This document shows positions 56,311 to 64,000 of a stretch of 64,000 bases of DNA, one piece after another (within the stretch, counting starts at the first letter, position 1; every line of letters starts with the position of its first letter). The notes under the pieces are model-generated. The model had not been told where the DNA came from. It did not search any database and saw only the letters and a list, made by a program, of their open reading frames with translations. The stretch comes from Burkholderia paludis (GTDB lineage: Bacteria > Pseudomonadota > Gammaproteobacteria > Burkholderiales > Burkholderiaceae): contig NZ_JPGL01000057.1 in assembly GCF_000732615.1 (NCBI RefSeq), positions 1-64,000 on the forward strand, in the 5' to 3' direction. Both the position numbers and the translations under genes were made by a program.

Positions 56311-57231
56311 TCACTCGAGCGGCGCATCGTTCGGCGCCGCATAGCGTGCGCGGATCACGTCGCTCATCGGGAAGTCGAACGACAGCCCTTTCGGCGGCAC
56401 CGGCTTCATGAACCACTTGTCGTACAGAACGTCGATGTCGCCGCTCTTCATCAACTGTGCGAGCACGCCGTCGACGAGCGCCTTGAACTGCGGATCGTCC
56501 TTGCGCAGCATGAACCCGTAGGCCTCCGACGACTGCGGCGTGCCGACGATCCGCCAGTCGGCCGGCTTCGCGGCGAGCTGGCGCACGCCCGCGAGCAGCA
56601 CGTCGTCCATCATGTACGCGGCCGCGCGGCCCGATTCGAGCGTGAGGCGCCCTTCGCCGTAGTCCTTCGCGCTGATGATCTGCATGTTCATCTTCCTGTC
56701 CTCGTTCATCTTGCGCAGCAGGCGTTCCGACGTCGTGCCCTGGTTCGTCACGACCGTCTTGCCGGCGAGGTCCGGGAAGTCGCGGATGCCCGACGACGTG
56801 CGTGCGAGCAGGCGCGTCGTCGCGACGAAGAAGGTGGTCGAGAACGCGACCTGCGCGTGGCGCGCGGCGAGGTTGGTGGTCACGCCGCATTCGAGATCGA
56901 CCGTGCCGTTCTGCACGAGCGGGATGCGGTTCTGCGACGTGACGGGGATGAAGCGCACCTGCAGGTCGGGCTTGCCGGTGCGTGCCTTCACCGCGGCGAT
57001 CACGCGGTCGCACAGGTCCTGCGAGAAGCCGATTACCTTGCCGCTTGCATCGACATAGGAGAACGGCACCGACGTTTCGCGATGGCCGATCGAGATCAGG
57101 TTGTGCTGCCGGATTGTCTCGAGCGTGCCCGAGAGCGGCTCGACGGCGAGCGCGGCGCCGCACGCGAGTGCGCATGCGGCGACGAGCAGGGGGCGGCCGA
57201 ACCGGGCGGCGGATCGTGGCGGGAAGGGCAT
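56311..57231 (-). CDS. Amino acid ABC transporter substrate-binding protein
   Basis: 306 residues, GltI-like periplasmic binding protein (family 3). Signal peptide PLLVAACALACGAALA lies near the N-terminus. SISIGHRETSVPFSY-like entry (LISIGHRETSVPFSYVD), VIGFSQDLCDRVIAAVK, VDLECGVTTNLAARHAQVAF and AAAYMMDDVLLAG are typical of glutamate/aspartate binders. No permease or ATPase genes adjoin, so it is an orphan subunit. ATG 57231 has GGAG about 10 nt upstream; an ATG at 57261 is possible but falls inside the palindromic operator. Confidence 0.88.
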   Translation of the reverse strand: MPFPPRSAARFGRPLLVAACALACGAALAVEPLSGTLETIRQHNLISIGHRETSVPFSYVDASGKVIGFSQDLCDRVIAAVKARTGKPDLQVRFIPVTSQNRIPLVQNGTVDLECGVTTNLAARHAQVAFSTTFFVATTRLLARTSSGIRDFPDLAGKTVVTNQGTTSERLLRKMNEDRKMNMQIISAKDYGEGRLTLESGRAAAYMMDDVLLAGVRQLAAKPADWRIVGTPQSSEAYGFMLRKDDPQFKALVDGVLAQLMKSGDIDVLYDKWFMKPVPPKGLSFDFPMSDVIRARYAAPNDAPLE

Positions 57232-57258
57232 CGCGGGTCTCCGTGGCGAATGATGATT

Positions 57259-57294
57259 CATATGTTGCCGTAAACAAAATTACTGCAACATATG
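57259..57294. promoter_or_regulatory. 36-bp palindromic operator before the amino-acid-binding protein gene
   Basis: Arms CATATGTTGC (57259-57268) and GCAACATATG (57285-57294), extended inward by GTAA and TTAC, with a 6-bp AAA-rich centre. This gives 14 paired positions per side with a single mismatch. It lies 28 bp from the binding-protein ATG and fits a dimeric repressor operator. Confidence 0.65.
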
Positions 57295-57377
57295 TTAATG
57301 AAAGAGGCCGGCGCGCGGGCCCGGCGGGCCGTTCCGGGCATCAGGGAAACTCCCGAGTCGAAATCGGCGAAAACGGG

Positions 57378-57389
57378 TTGTCTAGACAA
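57378..57389. promoter_or_regulatory. hutO1: Probable HutC operator 1
   Basis: TTGTCTAGACAA is a perfect 12-bp palindrome, 55 bp before hutH. It is identical in its core to the site at 57422, and hutC is the second gene of the operon. The name is only a label. Confidence 0.75.
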
Positions 57390-57421
57390 GTTTCGATGGC
57401 TACACTGCAATCCATCCCGAA

Positions 57422-57435
57422 CTTGTCTAGACAGG
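57422..57435. promoter_or_regulatory. hutO2: Probable HutC operator 2, overlapping the hutH ribosome binding site
   Basis: CTTGTCTAGACAGG is a near-perfect palindrome centred 45 bp after operator 1. Its end merges with AGGA, the hutH ribosome binding site, so bound repressor would block the transcription start or early elongation. Confidence 0.75.
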
Positions 57436-57444
57436 ATTGCTCAC

Positions 57445-58968
57445 ATGATTACGTTGACCCCCGGCCACCTGACCCTCCCGCAACTGCGCCGGATCGCACG
57501 CGAATCCGTGCAACTGACGCTCGATCCGGCCAGCTTCGCGAAGATCGACGCCGGCGCGAAGGCCGTCGCCGACATCGCCGCGAAGGGCGAGCCGGCCTAC
57601 GGCATCAACACGGGCTTCGGCCGCCTGGCCAGCACGCACATCCCGCACGACCAGCTCGAACTGCTGCAGAAGAACCTGGTGCTGTCGCACGCGGTCGGCG
57701 TCGGCGAGCCGATGGCGCGTTCGTCGGTGCGTCTGCTGATGGCGCTGAAGCTGTCGAGCCTCGGCCGCGGCCACTCGGGCATCCGCCGCGAGGTGATGGA
57801 CGCGCTGATCACGCTGTTCAACGCGGACGTGCTGCCGCTGATTCCGGTGAAGGGCTCGGTCGGCGCTTCGGGCGACCTCGCGCCGCTCGCGCACATGTCG
57901 GCCGTGCTGCTCGGCGTCGGTGAAGTGTTCATCCGCGGCGAACGCGCGAGCGCGCTCGACGGCCTGCGCGTCGCCGGCCTCGCGCCGCTCACGCTGCAGG
58001 CGAAGGAAGGCCTCGCGCTGCTGAACGGCACGCAGGCATCGACCGCGCTGGCCCTCGACAACATGTTCGCGATCGAAGACCTGTACCGTACCGCGCTCGT
58101 CGCCGGTGCGCTGTCGGTCGACGCGGCGGCCGGCTCGGTGAAGCCGTTCGACGCACGCATCCACGAACTGCGCGGCCACCAGGGCCAGATCGACGCGGCC
58201 GCGTCGTATCGCGACCTGCTCGAAGGTTCGCCGATCAACCAGTCGCACCGCGACTGCGACAAGGTGCAGGACCCGTACAGCCTGCGCTGCCAGCCGCAGG
58301 TGATGGGTGCGTGCCTGGACCAGATGCGCCATGCGGCCGACGTGCTGCTGGTGGAAGCGAACGCCGTGTCGGACAACCCGCTGATCTTCCCGGACACCGG
58401 CGAAGTGCTGTCGGGCGGCAACTTCCACGCCGAGCCCGTCGCGTTCGCGGCCGACAACCTTGCGCTCGCCGCGTCGGAAATCGGCGCGCTGGCCGAGCGC
58501 CGCATCGCACTGCTGATCGACGCGACGCTGTCGGGCCTGCCCCCGTTCCTCGTGAAGGACGGCGGCGTGAACTCGGGTTTCATGATCGCGCACGTGACGG
58601 CCGCCGCGCTGGCGTCGGAAAACAAGACGCTCGCACATCCGGCGTCGGTCGACTCGCTGCCGACCTCGGCGAACCAGGAAGATCACGTGTCGATGGCGAC
58701 GTTCGCCGCGCGCAAGCTCGCCGACATCGCGGACAACACGAAGCACATCCTCGCGATCGAACTCCTGGCCGCCGCGCAGGGCGTCGACCTGCGCGCGCCG
58801 CACCACACGAGCCCGAAGCTGGCGCCCGTGATGGAAACGATCCGCGGCAAGGTCGCGCACTACGAACTCGATCACTACTTCGCGCCGGACATCGCAGTGA
58901 TCGCGAAGCTGGTCGGCGAGCGTGCGTTCGCGAAGGTGGCGCCGTTCTCGTTCGCATCGGAACAGTAA
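57445..58968 (+). CDS. hutH: Histidine ammonia-lyase
   Basis: 507 residues. First step of histidine degradation: deamination to urocanate using the self-made MIO cofactor from Ala141-Ser142-Gly143 (GSVGASGDLAPLAH). INTGFGRLASTHI, the active-site RCQPQVMGACLDQ and NQEDHVSMATFAARKL are also present. The ATG at 57445 has AGGA 9 nt upstream. It heads the hut operon and lies just downstream of two HutC operators. Confidence 0.97.
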   Translation: MITLTPGHLTLPQLRRIARESVQLTLDPASFAKIDAGAKAVADIAAKGEPAYGINTGFGRLASTHIPHDQLELLQKNLVLSHAVGVGEPMARSSVRLLMALKLSSLGRGHSGIRREVMDALITLFNADVLPLIPVKGSVGASGDLAPLAHMSAVLLGVGEVFIRGERASALDGLRVAGLAPLTLQAKEGLALLNGTQASTALALDNMFAIEDLYRTALVAGALSVDAAAGSVKPFDARIHELRGHQGQIDAAASYRDLLEGSPINQSHRDCDKVQDPYSLRCQPQVMGACLDQMRHAADVLLVEANAVSDNPLIFPDTGEVLSGGNFHAEPVAFAADNLALAASEIGALAERRIALLIDATLSGLPPFLVKDGGVNSGFMIAHVTAAALASENKTLAHPASVDSLPTSANQEDHVSMATFAARKLADIADNTKHILAIELLAAAQGVDLRAPHHTSPKLAPVMETIRGKVAHYELDHYFAPDIAVIAKLVGERAFAKVAPFSFASEQ

Positions 58969-58972
58969 GCCG

Positions 58973-59668
58973 ATGAGCGCGCCGGTCTACCAGGAGATCA
59001 AGGATTTCATCCTGGCCCGCATCCACGCCGGCGAGTGGGAGGAGGGCGACCAGGTGCCGTCCGAGAACGAGCTGGCGCGCGAGTTCAAGGTCGCGCGCAT
59101 GACCGTCAACCGCGCATTGCGCGAGTTGACGGCCGAGCAGGTGCTCACGCGCATGAAAGGCGCGGGCACCTACGTTGCGCGGCCGAAGTACGAATCGACG
59201 CTGGTGGCGATCCGCAGCATCTCGGAGGAGGTCGGCGCGCGCGGGCATGCGTATCACGCCAGCGTGCTCGGCCTCGACACGATCCGCGCCGACGAGGCGC
59301 TCGCCGACGAGATGCAGGTGGCCGTGCGCGCAAGGCTGTTTCATTCGCAGGTGCTGCACTTCGAGAACGACGAGCCCGTGCAGCTCGAAGAACGATGGGT
59401 GAATCCGGCGGTCGCGCCGGATTACGCCGAGCAGGATTTCACGAACACGACGCCGAACCAGTACCTGATGCGCGCGGCTCCGCTGCAGCGCGTCGAGTAC
59501 CGGATCGAAGCGGCGGCCCCGGCGCCGGAGCGGCGCGAGCAGCTGCGGATGGACGACGTCGAACCGTGTCTGGTTTTACATCGGCGCACCTGGTCGCAGG
59601 GCGTCGTCGCCTCGGTGGCGAATCTGTGGCATCCCGGCAGCCGTTATCGCTTCACCGGGCATTTCTGA
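58973..59668 (+). CDS. hutC: Histidine utilization repressor HutC (GntR family)
   Basis: 231 residues. N-terminal GntR winged helix (YQEIKDFILARIHAGEWEEG, VPSENELAREFKVARMTVNR) and C-terminal UTRA effector domain (FENDEPVQLEERWVNP, NTTPNQYLM, LHRRTWSQG). HutC family repressors release DNA on binding urocanate. It lies inside the operon it should repress, 4 bp after hutH, so expression is autoregulated. Confidence 0.93.
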   Translation: MSAPVYQEIKDFILARIHAGEWEEGDQVPSENELAREFKVARMTVNRALRELTAEQVLTRMKGAGTYVARPKYESTLVAIRSISEEVGARGHAYHASVLGLDTIRADEALADEMQVAVRARLFHSQVLHFENDEPVQLEERWVNPAVAPDYAEQDFTNTTPNQYLMRAAPLQRVEYRIEAAAPAPERREQLRMDDVEPCLVLHRRTWSQGVVASVANLWHPGSRYRFTGHF

Positions 59669-59707
59669 TTCCTATTTGATCATCAATTTCCTTCGGGAGC
59701 AGTCGTC

Positions 59708-61396
59708 ATGAACCATCCGAAACACATCGATCCCCGCCTCGATCCGACACGTACGATCCGCGCGCCGCGCGGCAGCGAGAAAGTCTGCAAGACCTGGCTG
59801 GCCGAAGCGGCCTACCGGATGCTCCAGAACAACCTCGACCCGGAAGTCGCCGAGCATCCGCATGCGCTCGTCGTGTACGGCGGCATCGGCCGCGCCGCGC
59901 GCAACTGGGAATGCTACGACCAGATCCTCGCATCGCTGAAGGATCTCGAGGAGAACGAGACGCTGCTGATCCAGTCGGGCAAGCCGGTCGGTGTGTTTCG
60001 CACGCACAAGGACGCGCCGCGCGTGCTGCTGGCGAACTCGAACCTCGTGCCGCACTGGGCGAACTGGGACCACTTCCACGAACTCGACCGCAAGGGCCTG
60101 ATGATGTACGGCCAGATGACGGCCGGTAGCTGGATCTACATCGGCAGCCAGGGCATTGTCCAGGGCACCTATGAAACCTTCTTCTCCGTCGCGAACCAGC
60201 ACTTCAACGGCGATCCGTCGGGCCGCTGGATCCTGACGGGCGGCCTCGGCGGGATGGGCGGCGCGCAGCCGCTCGCCGCGACGATGGCAGGCTTCTCGAT
60301 GATCGCGGTCGAATGTGACGAGACGCGCATCGACTTCCGCCTGAAGACGCGCTACGTCGACAAGAAGGCGACGACGCTCGACGAGGCGCTCGCCATGATC
60401 GAGGAAGCGAAGCGCGCCGGCAAGCCGGTGTCGGTCGGCCTGCTCGGCAACGCGGCCGACGTGTTCGCGGAACTCGTCGAGCGCGGCATCACGCCGGACT
60501 GCGTGACCGACCAGACGAGCGCGCACGACCCGATCAACGGCTACCTGCCGCAGGGCTGGACCGTCGCGCAATGGCGCGAGGCGCAAAAGGTCGATCCGCA
60601 AGGCATCGTGAAGGCCGCGAAGCAGTCGATGGCCGTCCAGGTGCGCGCGATGCTGGCGCTGCAGGCGCGCGGCGCGGCCACGCTCGACTACGGCAACAAC
60701 ATCCGCCAGATGGCGCTGGAAATGGGCGTCGAGAACGCGTTCGACTTCCCGGGCTTCGTGCCGGCGTACATCCGCCCGCTGTTCTGCGAAGGCAAGGGCC
60801 CGTTCCGCTGGGTCGCGCTGTCGGGCGATCCGGAAGACATCTACAAGACCGACCAGAAGGTGAAGGAGCTGATCCCCGACGATCCGCACCTGCACAACTG
60901 GCTCGACATGGCACGCGAGCGCATCGCGTTCCAGGGCCTGCCGGCACGGATCTGCTGGGTGGGCGTGAAGGATCGCTATCGCCTCGGCCAGGCGTTCAAC
61001 GAGATGGTGAAGAATGGCGAACTGAAGGCGCCGATCGTGATCGGCCGCGACCACCTCGACACGGGTTCGGTCGCGAGCCCGAACCGCGAGACGGAATCGA
61101 TGAAGGACGGTTCGGATGCCGTGAGCGACTGGCCGCTGCTGAACGCACTGCTGAACACGGCAGGCGGCGCATCGTGGGTGTCGCTCCACCATGGCGGCGG
61201 CGTCGGCATGGGCTTCTCGCAGCACTCGGGCGTCGTGATCGTCGCCGACGGCACGGCTGAAGCGCACGAGCGTCTCGGTCGCGTGCTGCTGAACGATCCG
61301 GCGACGGGCGTGATGCGCCATGCGGATGCCGGCTACGAACTCGCGCAGCAGACGGCCCGCGAGGCCGGCCTGAAGCTGCCGATGCTCGGCCGCTGA
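59708..61396 (+). CDS. hutU: Urocanate hydratase
   Basis: 562 residues, usual length. It converts urocanate to imidazolonepropionate with tightly bound NAD+. VVYGGIGRAARNWECYDQIL, the NAD-binding WILTGGLGGMGGAQPLAATM and DHLDTGSVASPNRETESMKD are diagnostic. The conserved Cys region (GFVPAYIRPLFCEGKGPFRW) is intact. It follows hutC by 39 bp. Confidence 0.97.
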   Translation: MNHPKHIDPRLDPTRTIRAPRGSEKVCKTWLAEAAYRMLQNNLDPEVAEHPHALVVYGGIGRAARNWECYDQILASLKDLEENETLLIQSGKPVGVFRTHKDAPRVLLANSNLVPHWANWDHFHELDRKGLMMYGQMTAGSWIYIGSQGIVQGTYETFFSVANQHFNGDPSGRWILTGGLGGMGGAQPLAATMAGFSMIAVECDETRIDFRLKTRYVDKKATTLDEALAMIEEAKRAGKPVSVGLLGNAADVFAELVERGITPDCVTDQTSAHDPINGYLPQGWTVAQWREAQKVDPQGIVKAAKQSMAVQVRAMLALQARGAATLDYGNNIRQMALEMGVENAFDFPGFVPAYIRPLFCEGKGPFRWVALSGDPEDIYKTDQKVKELIPDDPHLHNWLDMARERIAFQGLPARICWVGVKDRYRLGQAFNEMVKNGELKAPIVIGRDHLDTGSVASPNRETESMKDGSDAVSDWPLLNALLNTAGGASWVSLHHGGGVGMGFSQHSGVVIVADGTAEAHERLGRVLLNDPATGVMRHADAGYELAQQTAREAGLKLPMLGR

Positions 61397-61398
61397 GC

Positions 61399-62022
61399 AT
61401 GACGGCGCTCGATCAGGCGCCGGCGCACGCGACGCCGGCCGCCGCGCTGATCCGCGCAGCGGATCTCGTCGCGTCGCCGTGGAAAAACGGCGGCGGCGTG
61501 ACGCGCGAGATCGGCGCGTTTCCGCCGGGCGCCGCGCTCGACGCGTTCGCGTGGCGCGTGAGCGTCGCGGACGTCGGGACGGCCGGGCCGTTCTCGCGCT
61601 TCGACGGAGTCGACCGCACGCTCGTGCTGCTGTCCGGCGCGGGCATGACGCTCGCCGCGGAGGACGGCACGCGCCACGTGCTCGACGCGCCGCTGTCCCG
61701 CGCGGATTTCGCGGGCGAGACGGCGATCGACGCGACGCTGCACGAAGGCGCGACGCGCGACTTCAACCTGATGACGCGCCGCTCGGCCGCGCGCGGCACG
61801 CTCGACGTGTGGCGCGCGGGCGCGCACCGCATCGAGCGCGCCGATACCGTGCTGCTGTATTGCGCGACCGGTGCGGTCGGCGTCGACGTCGACGGCACGC
61901 ACTACGCACTGAAGGAAATGGACACGCTGCGGCTCGACGGGCCGCAGCGTGCGTTTGACGTCGTCGTGAGCGGGAGCGGCGCGCTGCTCGCCGTATCGCT
62001 CGCCATCGGCGCACGAGACTGA
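61399..62022 (+). CDS. hutD: HutD family protein
   Basis: 207 residues, bicupin-like HutD. ADLVASPWKNGGGVTREIGA is the family signature, with WRVSVADVGTAGPFSRFDGV and FNLMTRRSAARGTLDV following. HutD is found in many hut operons and is thought to bind formylglutamate or urocanate and limit pathway flux; no enzymatic activity is known. It starts 2 bp after the hutU stop. Confidence 0.92.
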   Translation: MTALDQAPAHATPAAALIRAADLVASPWKNGGGVTREIGAFPPGAALDAFAWRVSVADVGTAGPFSRFDGVDRTLVLLSGAGMTLAAEDGTRHVLDAPLSRADFAGETAIDATLHEGATRDFNLMTRRSAARGTLDVWRAGAHRIERADTVLLYCATGAVGVDVDGTHYALKEMDTLRLDGPQRAFDVVVSGSGALLAVSLAIGARD

Positions 62023-62026
62023 ACGC

Positions 62027-63250
62027 ATGAAACCGACTGTCTGGCATCGCCTGAGGCTGTGTCCGCACGGCCATCCCGACGAGACGATCGACGACGCGGC
62101 GATCGTCGTCGACGAAACCGGCACGATCGTCTGGCTCGGCGCGTTCTCCGCGCTGCCGCACGGCTATGCCCACTGGCAACGCGAGGATCTGCATGGCGCG
62201 TGGGTGACGCCGGGCCTCGTCGACTGCCATACGCATCTCGTGTACGGCGGCACGCGCGCCGACGAATTCGCGCAGCGTCTCGCGGGCGTCAGCTACGAGG
62301 AAATCGCGCGGCAGGGCGGCGGGATCGTGTCGACGGTGCGCGCGACGCGCGCGGCCGACGAGACGACATTGTTCGTGCAGGCCGCCGCGCGCCTGCAACC
62401 GCTGCTCGCGGAAGGCGTGACCGCGATCGAGATCAAGTCGGGCTACGGGCTCGACCTCGCGAGCGAGCGCAAGATGCTGCGCGTCGCGCGCCAGCTCGGC
62501 GAGCGCTTCCCCGTTACCGTCTACACGACCTTCCTCGGCGCGCACGCGCTGCCGCCCGAATATGCGGGCCGGGCCGACGCCTATATCGACGAAGTGTGCG
62601 AGCGGATGCTGCCGGCGCTGGCCGACGAGGGCCTCGTCGACGCGGTCGACGTGTTCTGCGAACGCATCGGCTTTTCGCTCGCGCAGACCGAGCGCGTGTT
62701 CGAGGCCGCGGCACGGCGCGGGCTGCCCGTGAAACTGCATGCGGAGCAGTTGTCGAACGCGGGCGGCACGGCGCTCGCCGCGCGCCATCGCGCCTTGTCG
62801 GCCGACCACCTCGAATTTCTCGACGAAGCCGGCATCGAGGCGATGAAGGCGGCCGGTACGGTCGCCGTGCTGCTGCCCGGCGCGTACTACTTCATCCGCG
62901 AGACGCAGTTGCCGCCGATCGCGCTGCTGCGCAAGCACGGCGTGCCGATCGCGCTCGCGACCGATCACAACCCCGGCACGTCGCCGCTCGAATCGCTGTT
63001 GCTGACGCTGAACCTCGGCTGCACGCTGTTCCGCATGACGGTGCCCGAAGTGCTGCAGGGCGTCACGCGCCATGCGGCCGCGGCGCTCGGCCGCGCGGAT
63101 CGCCACGGCGCGCTCGAAGTGGGGCGCCAGGCCGATTTCGCCGTCTGGTCGGTCGGCTCGCTGTCGGAGCTCGCCTACTGGATCGGCCGGCCGCTGTGCG
63201 AGCAGGTCGTACGCAGCGGCACCACCGTGTTTCGCCGCATGAATGGATAG
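62027..63250 (+). CDS. hutI: Imidazolonepropionase
   Basis: 407 residues, amidohydrolase family. It opens imidazolonepropionate to N-formimino-L-glutamate. Metal ligands sit in VDCHTHLVYGGTR and VKLHAEQLSNAGG, with substrate-binding EIKSGYGLDLASERKML and DHNPGTSPLESLLLTLNLGC. It starts 4 bp after the hutD stop; the operon is tightly packed. Confidence 0.96.
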   Translation: MKPTVWHRLRLCPHGHPDETIDDAAIVVDETGTIVWLGAFSALPHGYAHWQREDLHGAWVTPGLVDCHTHLVYGGTRADEFAQRLAGVSYEEIARQGGGIVSTVRATRAADETTLFVQAAARLQPLLAEGVTAIEIKSGYGLDLASERKMLRVARQLGERFPVTVYTTFLGAHALPPEYAGRADAYIDEVCERMLPALADEGLVDAVDVFCERIGFSLAQTERVFEAAARRGLPVKLHAEQLSNAGGTALAARHRALSADHLEFLDEAGIEAMKAAGTVAVLLPGAYYFIRETQLPPIALLRKHGVPIALATDHNPGTSPLESLLLTLNLGCTLFRMTVPEVLQGVTRHAAAALGRADRHGALEVGRQADFAVWSVGSLSELAYWIGRPLCEQVVRSGTTVFRRMNG

Positions 63251-63254
63251 CCTT

Positions 63255-64000
63255 ATGACCGATACGATGTTGTTCGCGGAGCATGCCTACCTGCCCGACG
63301 GCTGGCGCCGCAACGTGCTGCTGAGCTGGGACGCGGCCGGTACGCTGACCGGCGTCACGCCCGACAGCGACGCGCCGGCAGGCGTCGCACGCGCGGCCGG
63401 ACCGCTGCTGCCCGGCATGCCGAACCTGCACTCGCACGCATTCCAGCGCGCGATGGCGGGGCTCACCGAATACCGCGCGAATCCGGCCGACAGCTTCTGG
63501 AGCTGGCGCGACCTGATGTACCGCTTCGCGCTGAAGATCACGCCCGATGCACTCGCGGCAGTCGCGCGCTGGCTGTATGTCGAGATGCTCAAGTGCGGTT
63601 ATACGTCGGTGTGCGAATTCCACTACGTGCATCATGCGCCGGACGGTTCGCGGTATCCGCAGATCGCGGAACTCGGCATGCGTGTGATCGATGCCGCGCG
63701 CTCGGCCGGCGTCGGCATCACGATGCTGCCGGTGTCGTACCAGTTCGCGGGCTTCGGCAACAAGCCGCCGCGCGACGACCAGCGCCGCTTCATCAACACG
63801 CCCGACGGCCTGCTCGAACTGCTCGACGCGATGCGCCGCGCGGCGCCGGAGCATGGCGGGCTGCGCTACGGGGTCGCGCCGCATTCGCTGCGCGCGGTGT
63901 CCGAGAACGGGTTGCGCACGCTGCTCGACGGGCTGCCCGACGATGCGCCCGTGCATATTCATATCGCCGAGCAGACGGCCGAAGTCGACGACTGCGTGCG
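63255..64000 (+). CDS. hutF: Formimidoylglutamate deiminase, N-terminal part (runs off window)
   Basis: First 248 codons of an amidohydrolase. GMPNLHSHAFQRAMAGLTEY (metal HxH), VCEFHYVHHAPDGSRYPQ, YGVAPHSLRAVSENGL and PVHIHIAEQTAEV identify HutF. It removes the imino nitrogen from N-formimino-glutamate to give N-formylglutamate, so this organism uses the HutF-HutG route rather than formiminoglutamase. hutG should follow outside the window. ATG 63255 lies 4 bp after the hutI stop. Confidence 0.94.
   Translation, partial: MTDTMLFAEHAYLPDGWRRNVLLSWDAAGTLTGVTPDSDAPAGVARAAGPLLPGMPNLHSHAFQRAMAGLTEYRANPADSFWSWRDLMYRFALKITPDALAAVARWLYVEMLKCGYTSVCEFHYVHHAPDGSRYPQIAELGMRVIDAARSAGVGITMLPVSYQFAGFGNKPPRDDQRRFINTPDGLLELLDAMRRAAPEHGGLRYGVAPHSLRAVSENGLRTLLDGLPDDAPVHIHIAEQTAEVDDCV

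Overview
The window is high-GC chromosomal DNA with strong G/C preference at third codon positions. It looks like a Burkholderia chromosome, most likely the B. cepacia complex. This is inferred from gene content (ftrABCD iron uptake, acs followed by a DUF4212/VC2705-type symporter pair, a hut operon with hutD and hutF) and not from a database search. Most of the window is core metabolism and transport. The exception is one clearly foreign island of about 8.25 kb.

Layout. 1-4070: end of a 3-hydroxybutyrate dehydrogenase, an aromatic/aspartate aminotransferase, and uvrB. 4190-15230 is an iron-homeostasis region: ftrABCD (ferrous iron uptake), hemP, bfd, tonB-exbB-exbD and bfr. Fur-box-like sequences lie in front of ftrA, hemP and bfd, with a weaker candidate at bfr. 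A DUF1857 gene, a pirin with a divergent LysR regulator, and murI lie among these. 15242-23187: class I fumarase, a YqhA-like membrane protein, an EamA exporter, acetyl-CoA synthetase and a Na+/solute symporter pair. 23251-24999: a lipoprotein, a broken DUF2939 gene and a YunG-like protein.

25289-33558 is an integrated mobilizable element in the 3' end of tRNA-Ser(GGA). It is bounded by 17-bp direct repeats and carries, next to the tRNA, a large tyrosine integrase. It also has a MobV-type relaxase, a TrfA-like replication initiator with iterons and an AT-rich stretch, and several hairpins. Its AT-rich left half holds three cargo genes: a YaaC-like protein, a proteasome-like Ntn-hydrolase with a recognisable Thr/Asp/Lys triad, and a trypsin-like serine protease. 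This two-protease-plus-YaaC cargo is the best candidate here for an undescribed system, possibly anti-phage; that function is inference. Insertion separated the tRNA from its original terminator, and the element supplies a replacement.

33690-44244: a Fur-boxed TonB-dependent siderophore receptor, a LysE exporter, a tellurite/stress (Tel/Ter) operon of five genes, a HAD phosphatase and a fatty acid desaturase. 44450-56289: an AraC regulator, a lactonase and MFS pair, a DHH phosphoesterase, a photolyase, an MFS transporter with a coupled mini-ORF, a LysR regulator, a 49-bp tandem repeat, an alpha/beta hydrolase and a Sfp-type phosphopantetheinyl transferase. 56311-64000: an amino-acid-binding protein with a 36-bp palindromic operator, then hutH-hutC-hutU-hutD-hutI-hutF for histidine degradation. 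Two TTGTCTAGACA palindromes upstream of hutH are probably HutC operators. The last gene runs off the window.
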